A DNA stretch of 20,705 nucleotides, taken from the NCBI GenBank assembly GCA_041476545.1, contig JBGOTP010000044.1, positions 1-20,705 of the forward strand, in the 5' to 3' direction. The notes under the pieces are model-generated. The model saw only the letters and a program-made list of their open reading frames with translations. It was not told the origin of the DNA and searched no databases. Origin of the DNA: JBGOTP01 sp041476545 (lineage in GTDB: Bacteria > Acidobacteriota > Vicinamibacteria > Vicinamibacterales > CAVVIG01). A program made the translations under genes and the position numbers. Of this stretch, positions 6,752 through 16,010 are shown in pieces; positions within the stretch are counted from its first letter, which is position 1; each line of letters opens with the position of its first letter.

Positions 6752-8661
6752 AACTGGACGCCAACTCGCCATCGGGGCCGATCGCCGACAGGTGGGACCG
6801 CCACAAGTTCGAGATGAAGCTGGTCAACCCGGCCAACAAGCGGAAGTACACCGTGATCTGCGTGGGAACGGGCCTCGCCGGGGCATCGGCCGCGGCATCG
6901 CTTGGTGAACTCGGCTACAACGTCATCAACCTCTGCATTCAAGACAGTCCGCGGCGTGCGCACAGCATCGCCGCGCAGGGCGGCATTAATGCGGCCAAGA
7001 ACTACCAGAACGACGGCGACAGCGTGTACCGGCTCTTCTACGACACGGTCAAGGGCGGCGACTACCGCTCTCGCGAGTCGAACGTCTATCGCCTCGCGCA
7101 ACTGAGCGTCAACATCATCGACCAGTGCGTGGCGCAAGGCGTGCCCTTTGCCCGCGAGTACGGTGGTCTGCTCGACAACCGATCCTTTGGCGGCGCGCAG
7201 GTGTCACGCACCTTCTACGCCCGAGGCCAGACCGGCCAGCAGCTCCTGATCGGCGCCTATCAGTCCCTGATGCGACAGGTCCACCAGAAGAGCGTCCGCT
7301 TGCTCACGCGTCGCGAAGTGCTGGACGTCGTCATCATCGACGGCAAGGCTCGCGGCATCATCGCGCGCAATCTGGTCACTGGCGAGATCGAGCGGTACGC
7401 GGGAGACGCCGTGATCCTGGCGACCGGCGGATACGGAACCGCCTACTACCTTTCGACCAACGCCGTGAACGCCAATGTCACGGCGGCGTGGCGGGCCCAC
7501 AAGCGCGGTGCCCTCTTCGCAAACCCCTGTTTCACGCAGATCCATCCGACCTGCATTCCGGTAAGCGGCGACCATCAGTCGAAGCTGACGCTCATGAGCG
7601 AAAGCCTTCGCAACGACGGCCGCGTCTGGGTGCCGAAGAAGAAGGGCGACTCGCGGCCACCCGAACAGATTCCCGAAGACGAGCGCGACTACTACCTCGA
7701 ACGCAAGTACCCGAGCTTCGGCAACCTGGTTCCACGCGACGTCGCGTCGCGTAATGCCAAGCAGGCCTGCGACGCCGGGCTTGGCGTTGGCGACAGCGGC
7801 CTTGCGGTGTACCTGGATTTTGCCGACGCCATCAAGCGCATCGGACTCGAGACGATTCAGGAAAAGTACGGGAATCTCTTCCAGATGTACCGGAAGATCA
7901 CCGACGAAGACGCGTACAGAGTTCCGATGCGCATCTACCCCGCCATTCACTACACGATGGGCGGGCTCTGGGTCGACTACAACCTGATGAGCAACGTCCC
8001 AGGCCTTCACGTGTTGGGCGAAGCGAACTTTTCGGATCACGGCGCCAATCGTCTCGGCGCGAGCGCGCTCATGCAGGGGCTCGCCGACGGCTACTTCGTC
8101 GTCCCCTACACCATCGGTCACTATCTGGCGAGCGGCTCGCTGCCCAAGGTCACGACCGAGCACGACGCATTCAGCGAAGCGGCGAGCAACGTACAGACGC
8201 GCATCAACAAGCTGCTGGCCGTCAAAGGCAACCGGGGAGCCCACGAGATTCACCGGGAGCTCGGGCGCATCCTGTGGGATGACGTCGGGATGGCGCGAAC
8301 GGACGCCAGCCTCAAGCGCGCCCTGGCCGCGATTCCGAAGTTGCGCGACGAGTTCTGGCAGAGCGTGTCGGTGCCTGGCACGCCGGACAACCTGAATCAG
8401 AACCTGGAGTACGCCGGGCGCGTCGCTGACTATCTCGAGTTTGCCGAGTTGCTCGCGCTCGATGCGCTTGAGCGGAAAGAGTCCTGCGGCGGCCACTTCC
8501 GCGAAGAAAGTCAGACGCCCGAGGGGGAAGCCCTGCGAGACGACGCACATTTCACCTACGTGGCGGCGTGGGAGTTCAAGGGCGTGGGCCGGCAGCCTGA
8601 ACTGCACAAAGAGCCGCTCGAGTTCAACGAAGTGCACCCGACTCAGCGCTCGTACAAGTGA
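6748..8661 (+). CDS. sdhA: Succinate dehydrogenase flavoprotein subunit (type B)
   Basis: This 637-residue FAD subunit oxidises succinate to fumarate at the cytoplasmic face of the membrane. The dinucleotide fold is VGTGLAGASAAASLGELG (39-56). His72 in AHSIAAQGGIN is the residue that covalently binds FAD. Later landmarks are HPTCIPVSGDHQSKLTLMSE (substrate-side region), GGLWVDYNLMSNVPGL and GEANFSDHGANRLGAS (FAD-binding and active-site loops). The length and the inserted N-terminal stretch are typical of the type-B branch rather than the E. coli enzyme. Translation is coupled to sdhC by the 4-bp overlap, and sdhB follows after 7 bp. Confidence 0.97.
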   Translation: MKLDANSPSGPIADRWDRHKFEMKLVNPANKRKYTVICVGTGLAGASAAASLGELGYNVINLCIQDSPRRAHSIAAQGGINAAKNYQNDGDSVYRLFYDTVKGGDYRSRESNVYRLAQLSVNIIDQCVAQGVPFAREYGGLLDNRSFGGAQVSRTFYARGQTGQQLLIGAYQSLMRQVHQKSVRLLTRREVLDVVIIDGKARGIIARNLVTGEIERYAGDAVILATGGYGTAYYLSTNAVNANVTAAWRAHKRGALFANPCFTQIHPTCIPVSGDHQSKLTLMSESLRNDGRVWVPKKKGDSRPPEQIPEDERDYYLERKYPSFGNLVPRDVASRNAKQACDAGLGVGDSGLAVYLDFADAIKRIGLETIQEKYGNLFQMYRKITDEDAYRVPMRIYPAIHYTMGGLWVDYNLMSNVPGLHVLGEANFSDHGANRLGASALMQGLADGYFVVPYTIGHYLASGSLPKVTTEHDAFSEAASNVQTRINKLLAVKGNRGAHEIHRELGRILWDDVGMARTDASLKRALAAIPKLRDEFWQSVSVPGTPDNLNQNLEYAGRVADYLEFAELLALDALERKESCGGHFREESQTPEGEALRDDAHFTYVAAWEFKGVGRQPELHKEPLEFNEVHPTQRSYK

Positions 8662-8668
8662 TCAGACC

Positions 8669-9424
8669 ATGAAGCTGAAGCTGAAGTTGAAGATCTGGCG
8701 CCAGGCCGGTCCGAATGTTGCCGGCACCCTGGTCGACTACCCCGCCGACCATGTCTCGCCAGACATGTCGTTCCTCGAAATGCTCGACGTCGTCAACGAG
8801 GGACTGATCAGGAAGGGCGAGGACGCGATTGCGTTCGACTCGGACTGCCGCGAAGGCATCTGCGGCATGTGCAGTCTCGTCGTGAACGGCGTTCCACACG
8901 GCCCCGACCGCGGCACCACCGTCTGCCAACTTCACATGCGGCGATTCAAGGACGGCGACACCGTCACCATCGAACCGTGGCGCGCCAAGGCCTTCCCCGT
9001 CGTCAAGGATCTCGTCGTCGATCGCGGCGCCTTCGATCGCATCATTGCCGTGGGCGGCTACGTGTCGGTGAACTGCGGGGGCGCGCAGGATGCCAACAGC
9101 ATCCTTATTCCAAAGGCGATCTCCGATGCGGCGATGGACTCAGCGGCCTGCATCGGCTGCGGCGCGTGCGTCGCGGCCTGCAAAAATGCCTCGGCGCACC
9201 TGTTTGTCAGCGCCAAGATCTCGCATCTCGCCCTGCTGCCACAGGGGGCGGTTGAGCGCTCCCGCCGGGCCGTTGCCATGGTTGATCAGGCCGATGCCGA
9301 AGGGTTCGGAAGCTGTTCGAACGAGGGGGAGTGCGAAGCGGTGTGCCCGAAAGAAATTCCCATCTCCAACATCGCCCGCATGACGCGCGAATACATTCGC
9401 GCGACCCTCCTCTCGCGCTACTGA
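8669..9424 (+). CDS. sdhB: Succinate dehydrogenase iron-sulfur subunit
   Basis: This 251-residue subunit wires FAD to heme and quinone. The [2Fe-2S] ligands are Cys60, Cys65, Cys68 (CREGICGMC) and Cys86. The cysteines for the [4Fe-4S] and [3Fe-4S] clusters are Cys161, 164, 167, 171 (CIGCGACVAAC) and Cys216, 222, 226 (CSNEGECEAVCPKEI), so all three clusters are intact. The frame stays open well upstream inside sdhA. The ATG at 8669 was chosen because it follows the sdhA stop by 7 bp and gives the conserved start KLKLKIWRQ. It converges on the double-VOC gene with only 7 bp between stops. Confidence 0.97.
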   Translation: MKLKLKLKIWRQAGPNVAGTLVDYPADHVSPDMSFLEMLDVVNEGLIRKGEDAIAFDSDCREGICGMCSLVVNGVPHGPDRGTTVCQLHMRRFKDGDTVTIEPWRAKAFPVVKDLVVDRGAFDRIIAVGGYVSVNCGGAQDANSILIPKAISDAAMDSAACIGCGACVAACKNASAHLFVSAKISHLALLPQGAVERSRRAVAMVDQADAEGFGSCSNEGECEAVCPKEIPISNIARMTREYIRATLLSRY

Positions 9425-9431
9425 CGTCACG

Positions 9432-10439
9432 CTACTTCGCCGCGACCGCCGATTTCGACGTGCCGTTCAGCTCAAAGATGATACCGAGCGTGTCCATGAA
9501 ATCGAGATAGGCGTAGCCGCCGCCCGCCTTCCCGTTGATCCACTTACCGCCCTTCATCTGCAGGTCGCGAATCGTCTCGTCGATTCGGTCGCCGACGTTG
9601 ATCGCGATGTGCTGCGCGGCAGTGCCCTTCTGCTTCTCGACGTAGTCAGACCAGGGCGTGGGGCCGCCCACCGACTGAATGAGCTCCATCCCGACATCGC
9701 CCTGCTTCCAGCTCGCGATCCGCAGAGACGCGCTCATGTTCCACTTCGAGTCGGGCGGAAACTGCGAATCCTTGTAGTCGATCACCCTGGGAGCGGGGAT
9801 GCCAAACGCGTCGGCATAGCCTTTGGCCGTCACGTCCATGTCCTTCACCGCGAATCCGACGTGCGACACCGGCAACGACGCGAGCGGCGGCAACGCACCG
9901 CCGGACGGAGCCGCCGGCGCCGGAGCACCCGGTGCTCCCGCTCCCCGGACCAACTCGAACGAGGTGCCGAGCGTCGATCGAAAGTTGATATACGCGAAGA
10001 CGCCCCCCTTCGCGCCAAGTGTCCAGCGCCCACCCTTCTGCTCCATGCCGGCCCGCAGGTCGTCGATGCTGCCGGTGATCGAAAAACCGGTGTGCTGAAT
10101 GCCCATGCCGTAGGCCTGCAGATGCTCGTAGTACGGGCCGACGGGGTTCAACGGCTGCACGAGCTCAATGTGGAAATTGGGCATGTACATGTTGGTGACC
10201 TTGGCCTGCGCCTTCTGCCCATCGGGCATGTCGATGGGGAATTCGGTCACCGTGGGCACCGGAAAGCCCATCACTCTCACGTACTGGCGCACGGTTTCGT
10301 CGATGTCGCGCACCACAATGCCGACATGATTCACTGGCGCGGTGCCAATCTGCGGCAACGCCTGCGTCCGCGCCGGCGTCCAAAGATCGACAAGCGCTGT
10401 GAGAAGCATGACCACGAACACGAATCGAGTCAGACGCAT
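9432..10439 (-). CDS. Exported protein with two VOC (glyoxalase/epimerase-like) domains
   Basis: A 335-residue protein. Residues 1-27 form a signal peptide (hydrophobic RFVFVVMLLTALVDLW, likely cleavage after TQA). Two vicinal-oxygen-chelate domains follow at about 36-166 and 191-326, joined by an Ala/Pro/Gly linker (168-187). Each keeps what look like complete H-E-H-E metal ligands: His38, Glu92, His116, Glu162 and His193, Glu252, His277, Glu323. The family includes glyoxalase I, methylmalonyl-CoA epimerase and extradiol dioxygenases; which activity applies cannot be told, and a CoA substrate is unlikely outside the cytoplasm. The Shine-Dalgarno AAGGAGGAG overlaps the mdh stop, so it is tightly coupled to mdh. 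The substrate is unknown. Confidence 0.85.
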   Translation of the reverse strand: MRLTRFVFVVMLLTALVDLWTPARTQALPQIGTAPVNHVGIVVRDIDETVRQYVRVMGFPVPTVTEFPIDMPDGQKAQAKVTNMYMPNFHIELVQPLNPVGPYYEHLQAYGMGIQHTGFSITGSIDDLRAGMEQKGGRWTLGAKGGVFAYINFRSTLGTSFELVRGAGAPGAPAPAAPSGGALPPLASLPVSHVGFAVKDMDVTAKGYADAFGIPAPRVIDYKDSQFPPDSKWNMSASLRIASWKQGDVGMELIQSVGGPTPWSDYVEKQKGTAAQHIAINVGDRIDETIRDLQMKGGKWINGKAGGGYAYLDFMDTLGIIFELNGTSKSAVAAK

Positions 10440-10449
10440 AAACTCCTCC

Positions 10450-11376
10450 TTACACTTTAATCACATCGACCAGTTCTTTGACAGCGGCGGCCGACTTCTT
10501 GAGCGCCGCGTCTTCCTCCGGGGTCAGTTTGATCTGCATGATCTGCTCGACACCACGCGCGCCGAGCTTGACCGGAACACCGACGAAGAGATCGCGAATG
10601 CCGTACTCGCCCTGGAGGAACACCGAGCACGGCAGGATCTTCTTCTTGTCCTTGAGGATGCACTCCACCATCTCGGCGGCTGCGGCGCCGGGCGCGTACC
10701 AAGCGCTCGTGCCGACGAGCTTCGTGATTTCGGCGCCGCCGTCGGCCGTCCGCTTGCAGATGGCGTCGACGCGCTCCTTCGACATCAACTCCGTGATCGG
10801 CACGCCCGCCACGGTCGAATAGCGTGGCAGCGGCACCATCGTGTCGCCGTGACCACCCAACACGAAGGCATGAACGTTCTCAACCGATACGTTCAGCTCC
10901 ATCGCAATGAACGTCCGCATGCGCGCCGAGTCGAGCACTCCCGCCATCCCGATGACGCGCTCGCGCGGGAAGCCGCTCAACTTGTAGACAGCCTGACACA
11001 TCGCGTCGAGGGGGTTGGCGACTGGCACAATGATGCAATCCGGCGAATGCCTGACGATCTGCTCGGTGACCGCCTTCATGATGCCAAAGTTGACAGTCAG
11101 CAGATCGTCGCGGCTCATGCCCGGCTTGCGCGGAACGCCTGACGTGATGACAACGATGTCGGAATTGGCGGTTTGCGAATAATCAGACCCGCCAATCACC
11201 CGACTGTCGGAACCAGTGATCGGGCACGATTCCAGCATGTCGAGGGCGATGCCGGCCGCTTTCTGGTCGGCGATGTCGACGACGACGACATCGGCCAGTT
11301 CCTTGTCGGCAATGCAGCGCGCCACCGTGGAACCCACGTTCCCCGCGCCGCCGACGACGGTTACTTTGCGATTCAT
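10450..11376 (-). CDS. mdh: Malate dehydrogenase (NAD, LDH-like)
   Basis: This 308-residue cytoplasmic enzyme interconverts malate and oxaloacetate. The NAD fold is VVGGAGNVGSTVA, with Asp34 at the end of strand two favouring NAD over NADP. Arg83 and Arg89 (GVPRKPGMSRDDLL) are the substrate-binding pair. The Arg at position 83 of the flexible loop, in a GxPRKPGM context, indicates malate rather than lactate specificity. Asp149/Arg152 (LDSARMRTF) and catalytic His176 (GGHGDTMV) complete the active site. It belongs to the LDH-like (group III) MDH branch. AAGGAG lies about 5 nt before the ATG. It follows icd with a repeat hairpin in the gap and is coupled to the VOC gene downstream. Confidence 0.95.
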   Translation of the reverse strand: MNRKVTVVGGAGNVGSTVARCIADKELADVVVVDIADQKAAGIALDMLESCPITGSDSRVIGGSDYSQTANSDIVVITSGVPRKPGMSRDDLLTVNFGIMKAVTEQIVRHSPDCIIVPVANPLDAMCQAVYKLSGFPRERVIGMAGVLDSARMRTFIAMELNVSVENVHAFVLGGHGDTMVPLPRYSTVAGVPITELMSKERVDAICKRTADGGAEITKLVGTSAWYAPGAAAAEMVECILKDKKKILPCSVFLQGEYGIRDLFVGVPVKLGARGVEQIMQIKLTPEEDAALKKSAAAVKELVDVIKV

Positions 11377-11401
11377 GTCAACTCCTTCGAACGCCTGTTC
11401 A

Positions 11402-11479
11402 TCACGAAGCCACGAAGGCCACGAAGCTCGGCTTGGGCAGTGCCCAAAGATGCTCTTCGTGTTCTTCGTGGCTTCGTGA
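11402..11479. repeat. Long intergenic hairpin built of CTTCGTG heptamers (icd-mdh gap)
   Basis: TCACGAAGCCACGAAG (11402-11417) is the exact reverse complement of 11464-11479. The arms continue with CACGAAG against its complement after two mismatches. The apex holds a second palindrome, TTGGGCA-G-TGCCCAA (11433-11447). The whole 78-bp element is an imperfect cruciform-type repeat made of 7-8-bp words. It fills the gap between the icd stop and the mdh leader. It could cause partial termination or stabilise the upstream transcript, but it lacks a T-run. Confidence 0.7.
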
Positions 11480-11493
11480 CAAGCTGAGGCTGG

Positions 11494-12801
<1,308 letters not shown>

Positions 12802-12845
12802 TTAGGTCAGGTCCCCCGAAGAGATCAAATGATTCTCACAGGTAC

Positions 12846-12866
12846 TGTGGAAAACTCTGTGGAAAA
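12846..12866 (-). promoter_or_regulatory. Tandem pair of DnaA-box-consensus sites upstream of icd
   Basis: TGTGGAAAA occurs at 12846-12854 and again at 12858-12866, exactly 12 bp apart. On the minus strand each reads TTTTCCACA, a full match to the relaxed DnaA-box consensus TTWTNCACA. They lie 45-65 bp before the icd start in an AT-rich 257-bp divergent region. A DnaA or iteron-type binding role is inference; a chance or repeat-derived origin is possible. Confidence 0.4.
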
Positions 12867-12975
12867 GCAATTTGTTTACACCGTTGCAACGCGACATTGG
12901 GAATGTTTTAGCAGTTTGCACCACGGCAGGGCGAACACACGGTCTCACATTTCTAACGAAACAAAACGTGGGGAT

Positions 12976-12981
12976 TATACT
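12976..12981 (+). promoter_or_regulatory. Candidate -10 element for serA
   Basis: TATACT in GGGATTATACTGTAG is a good -10 match, about 78 bp before the serA ATG, which would leave a leader near 70 nt. No convincing -35 is present at 16-18 bp upstream (CTAACG, TCTAAC), so confidence is low. Confidence 0.3.
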
Positions 12982-13058
12982 GTAGCCGCAAAGCATGAGC
13001 GTCTCCTTGACCAGGCTGGCCGCGAAGATGGAGCTGGACCGTTGAAGGACGGCCCAAT

Positions 13059-14663
13059 ATGAAAATCATCGTTTCCGACGACCTTCCGGAATCGGCCCTC
13101 GAATTACTGCGGGCCGAACCCGGATGGCTAGTTGACGCCAGGAGCGGCAGAGCCGCCGCCGACCTCGCGCACGACCTCGCTGACGCCGACGCCTTGCTCG
13201 TCCGCAGCGCGACCAAGGTGACAGCCGACCTCTTGAAGTCGGCCCCGCGCCTGCGCATCGTCGGCCGCGCCGGCACCGGCGTCGACAATATCGACGTCAC
13301 CGCGGCAAGCGCGCGCGGCATCCTCGTCGTCAATGCACCCGGCGCCAACAGCATCAGCGTCGCGGAGCACGCGTGCGCGTTGATACTGGCGTTGGCACGC
13401 ATGGTGCCTGCCGCCGATCGAGCGATGAAGGACGGCAAGTGGGAGAAGAAGCGTTTTCTTGGCACCGAATTGCGGGGCAAGACTTTGGGGATTCTTGGTC
13501 TGGGCCGCATCGGCCAGGAGGTCGCGCTCCGCGCGCGCTCCTTTGGCATGCGGATCGTGGCCCACGATCCGTTCATCACCAGTGAAATCGCAGAGAGCAT
13601 GAGCGTGCTGCTGCTGACGCTCGACGAGGTCTGTGCGACCGCGGACTTTCTGACGCTGCACCTGCCCGCCACAGCGGAAACGAAGCACTTATTCAACGAC
13701 GCGAGATTCGCAAAGGTCAAACACGGCCTCCGCATCATCAACACCGCTCGCGGTGAACTGATCGACGAGGCGGCGCTGAAACGCGCCATCGAATCCGGCG
13801 CCGTGGCCGCTGCGGGGCTGGATGTATTCGAGAAGGAACCGCCCCCGGATTGGGCGCTGGCCCAAATGCCACAAGTCGTGGCCACGCCGCACATCGCGGC
13901 ATCGACCGAGGAAGCGCAAGAGCTTGTCGGACTGGACACGGCCGCTGCCGTCCGCGACTTCCTCCGCGAGGGCGTCGTGCGCAACGCCGTCAATTTCCCT
14001 TCCATTCCATCGACCGAGTTGCAGCGTCTGCAGCCCTGGATTCACCTCGTCGAATCACTCGCGGCCATCGTGACGCAGATGGGCCCGGCGCGGATTCAGA
14101 CCATCGCGATCCGTTACTATGGCGCGCTGGCCGAGAGCCGCGCGACTGATATTCTTGGCGCGAGTGCCGCGGCCGGTGTTCTGCGACCCATCCTGTCGGG
14201 TGGGGTCTCAATCGTGAACGCTCGCGCCGCCGCTCGCGAGCGCGGGATCGAGATTGTGGAAACCCGCAGCACGCGGTCGCGGCATTACACGAGCCTCGTC
14301 TCCGTCAAACTGCATACGAGCGACGGTGAACGATGGACCGAAGGCACGGTGTTCGAGCCGAACAGCCCGCGCCTCGTGTCGGTCCGCGGCGTGGCGGTCG
14401 AGGCGCCGCTCGCCGGCACGATGTTGTTCATCTCCAACGATGATCAACCGGGCGTCATCGGCGACGTGGGCACGATTCTGGGCCGGCATGAGGTGAATAT
14501 CGCGAACTTCGCGCTCGGACGCGGCGACACCGGCGCCATAGGCGTCGTCAACGTGGACGAGGAAGACAGCGCGCCCGCCGCGCTCGACGCGGCGGTGGAT
14601 GCGATCCGCCAGGTGCCCGCCGTGCGCGAAGCCTGGGTGGTTCGACTGCCGCAGACACAATAG
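13059..14663 (+). CDS. serA: D-3-phosphoglycerate dehydrogenase (long, ACT-domain type)
   Basis: This 534-residue enzyme carries out the first step of serine synthesis, oxidising 3-phosphoglycerate with NAD. The NAD fold is GILGLGRIGQEVA (144-156) with Asp170 at the end of the second strand. The catalytic set is Arg231 (NTARGELID), a Glu in DVFEKEP (about 258-260) and His278 (TPHIAAST). The C-terminal third has the ASB intervening domain and then an ACT domain (LFISNDDQPGVIGDVGTIL), as in the long type also found in Mycobacterium and Bacillus. The ACT domain suggests serine feedback. AAGGA (13045-13049) is well spaced for the ATG at 13059. It is divergent from icd and converges on the GT2 gene. 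Confidence 0.96.
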   Translation: MKIIVSDDLPESALELLRAEPGWLVDARSGRAAADLAHDLADADALLVRSATKVTADLLKSAPRLRIVGRAGTGVDNIDVTAASARGILVVNAPGANSISVAEHACALILALARMVPAADRAMKDGKWEKKRFLGTELRGKTLGILGLGRIGQEVALRARSFGMRIVAHDPFITSEIAESMSVLLLTLDEVCATADFLTLHLPATAETKHLFNDARFAKVKHGLRIINTARGELIDEAALKRAIESGAVAAAGLDVFEKEPPPDWALAQMPQVVATPHIAASTEEAQELVGLDTAAAVRDFLREGVVRNAVNFPSIPSTELQRLQPWIHLVESLAAIVTQMGPARIQTIAIRYYGALAESRATDILGASAAAGVLRPILSGGVSIVNARAAARERGIEIVETRSTRSRHYTSLVSVKLHTSDGERWTEGTVFEPNSPRLVSVRGVAVEAPLAGTMLFISNDDQPGVIGDVGTILGRHEVNIANFALGRGDTGAIGVVNVDEEDSAPAALDAAVDAIRQVPAVREAWVVRLPQTQ

Positions 14664-14693
14664 CGCCCCGTGGTGGGGTCGTCGCGATTTGCA

Positions 14694-14721
14694 TGCCCTC
14701 AGCCCTTTGCCCTCAGCCCTG
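14694..14721. repeat. Tandem 14-bp repeat TGCCCTCAGCCCTT/G
   Basis: TGCCCTCAGCCCTT (14694-14707) is followed directly by TGCCCTCAGCCCTG (14708-14721), with 13 of 14 bases identical. The repeat overlaps the 3' end of the GT2 gene and supplies its stop codon (14699-14701) and last residues. Confidence 0.8.
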
Positions 14722-15463
14722 ACTGCTTCCCTCGCAGCTGACGCCCGATCCCGATGACGTCCATCAGAGCTCGCGGCGCGTGCAGGAGACGGAACCGTGA
14801 TCCGGGAACGTCGCGCCATTCCTGCAGCGGAATCTCGCAGATGCTCGAGGCCGCGCCTGGTCCCCTGGCGCGGACATAGCGCGCGAGAATCTCGACGTCC
14901 ATGACCCACTGCGATCGGAACGGCTCGCCGAAGGCCCGGCGCGTCGTGTCGGTCACCCGGAACACCTTGGCGCCGCACTGCGTGTCGTAGACCGCGAGAC
15001 CGAGCGCGAGCGATGCGGCCGTCGCGAACAGCCGGCCGGTGTAATGTCGAAACAGCCGCCGCTCGATCTGGCGTCCGAGCATCTTCACGCGAGAGCCCAT
15101 GACGATGTCGATGTCGGGATTCACGTCGAGCGTGTCGATGAATCCTTGAAGCGCGGAGAGAGGCGTCGACAGATCGGCGTCCCAGTACCCGACGTACTCG
15201 GGCTGCTGTTCGAGCGACGCCTGCACGCCGCGTCGCACGGCTTCGGCTTTCCCCATGTTCCGCGGCAGGGTGAGCACGGTGATCCTCGTGCCACCGCCCG
15301 ACACCAGGTCAGCGAGCATCGCGGCCGTCGCATCGGAACTGCCATCGTCCACAAAGAGCAGCGCGACATCGCGGTTGGACCCAACCAGACGCAGAAACGG
15401 TTGCTGCTCGAGGCGACTGCCTTCGTTATAGCAGGGCACGACGAGCAGCAGCCGCGCGGGCAT
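14699..15463 (-). CDS. Family 2 glycosyltransferase (dolichyl/polyprenyl-phosphate sugar synthase-like)
   Basis: This 254-residue GT-A enzyme starts MPARLLLVVPCYNEGSRL. It has the nucleotide-sugar region LFVDDGSSDAT, the RNMGKAEAVRRG helix, the DAD metal motif in YWDADLSTPL, MGSRVKMLGRQIERR and the acceptor-loop region YDTQCGAKVFR. This pattern is typical of GT2 enzymes that load a sugar onto polyprenyl phosphate (DPG-synthase-like). The frame remains open far upstream. The ATG at 15461-15463 is chosen because the conserved start is there and it overlaps the decayed methyltransferase's stop by one base (TGATG). No C-terminal membrane span is visible. The last residues come from a tandem repeat. 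It may supply the lipid-linked sugar for the membrane glycosyltransferase at 16137. Confidence 0.9.
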   Translation of the reverse strand: MPARLLLVVPCYNEGSRLEQQPFLRLVGSNRDVALLFVDDGSSDATAAMLADLVSGGGTRITVLTLPRNMGKAEAVRRGVQASLEQQPEYVGYWDADLSTPLSALQGFIDTLDVNPDIDIVMGSRVKMLGRQIERRLFRHYTGRLFATAASLALGLAVYDTQCGAKVFRVTDTTRRAFGEPFRSQWVMDVEILARYVRARGPGAASSICEIPLQEWRDVPGSRFRLLHAPRALMDVIGIGRQLRGKQSGLRAKG

Positions 15464-16010
15464 CAGCGTTTCTCGGCCACGGCAAACGCCGTCAATCCGA
15501 ACACATGATTGTGGCGCGCAACCCGCGACTCGGCGGTGCAGATTGTCGTCAACAGTCGATTCGTCACCGCGTGATGCCGACGCAGCTGGCTCGCTGGGTG
15601 TGTCGGTCGCCGATTCCACAGGCACTGGACCACTGCCGCTGGAAATACCGACGCGGAGAAGTAGAACCCGCCGACGGGCGCCAGGCCGGCGTCCGCAAGC
15701 ACGCGCATGAGTCCGTTGAGGGCATACCGTCGCCGATGTTCGAGGAAGACGTCGTGTCCGTTCCAGAGCCACGAGAAGAGGCTTCCCGGCAAATGTCTCG
15801 GAGCGTTCCGAGCTGTACCCGGGGTCGATACACACGGCGCTCTTGGCGGCCGTCTCCCGCAGCAGCACTTTTGAAAAGTAACCGGAGCCGCAGCGGCCGG
15901 CCGCATGAGGGAGAATACGTCATCGTAATTGCGAAACGCTGTACTTAGTGCAAAGACGATGGCGTGAAGATAGGCCCTTTGGCTCGGCCCGTCAACAGAA
16001 AGCGCCAGGT
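15463..16010 (-). pseudogene. Decayed class I SAM-dependent methyltransferase
   Basis: Methyltransferase pieces lie in different frames. The 5' part reads HAIVFALSTAFRNYDDVFSL (about 15910-15985). A shift then leads to motif I, CGSGYFSKVLLRE, and the post-motif AVCIDPGYSSERSETFAGKP (about 15805-15890). The sequence then jumps, in a third frame, to LFSWLWNGHDVFLEHRRRY and the intact C-terminus ending FGLTAFAVAEKR (15466-15800). Relatives keep about 50-60 residues between the GKPL-like and GHDVF-like blocks, including the 'MDVLEHV' region; these are missing. An internal deletion plus at least two frame changes therefore destroyed the enzyme. The original stop still overlaps the GT2 start, so they were once coupled. 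The 5' limit is approximate. Confidence 0.75.

Noticed and set aside
7204..8637. Long open frame (about 477 codons) antisense to sdhA
   Set aside because: It lies wholly opposite a clear sdhA, its product has no recognisable domain, and long antisense frames are expected in GC-rich genes.
9422..9429. TGACGTCA palindrome between the convergent sdhB and VOC genes
   Set aside because: An eight-base palindrome including the sdhB stop codon is likely by chance and there is no promoter for a regulator to act on.
12846..12866. A full replication origin in the icd-serA gap
   Set aside because: Only two box-like sites are present, with no dnaA, dnaN or gidA neighbours and no clear unwinding region, so only the sites themselves are reported.
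14664..14693. Possible terminator hairpin CCCC-GTGGT-GGGG after serA
   Set aside because: The stem is only four or five pairs and no T-run follows directly, so it is too weak to annotate.
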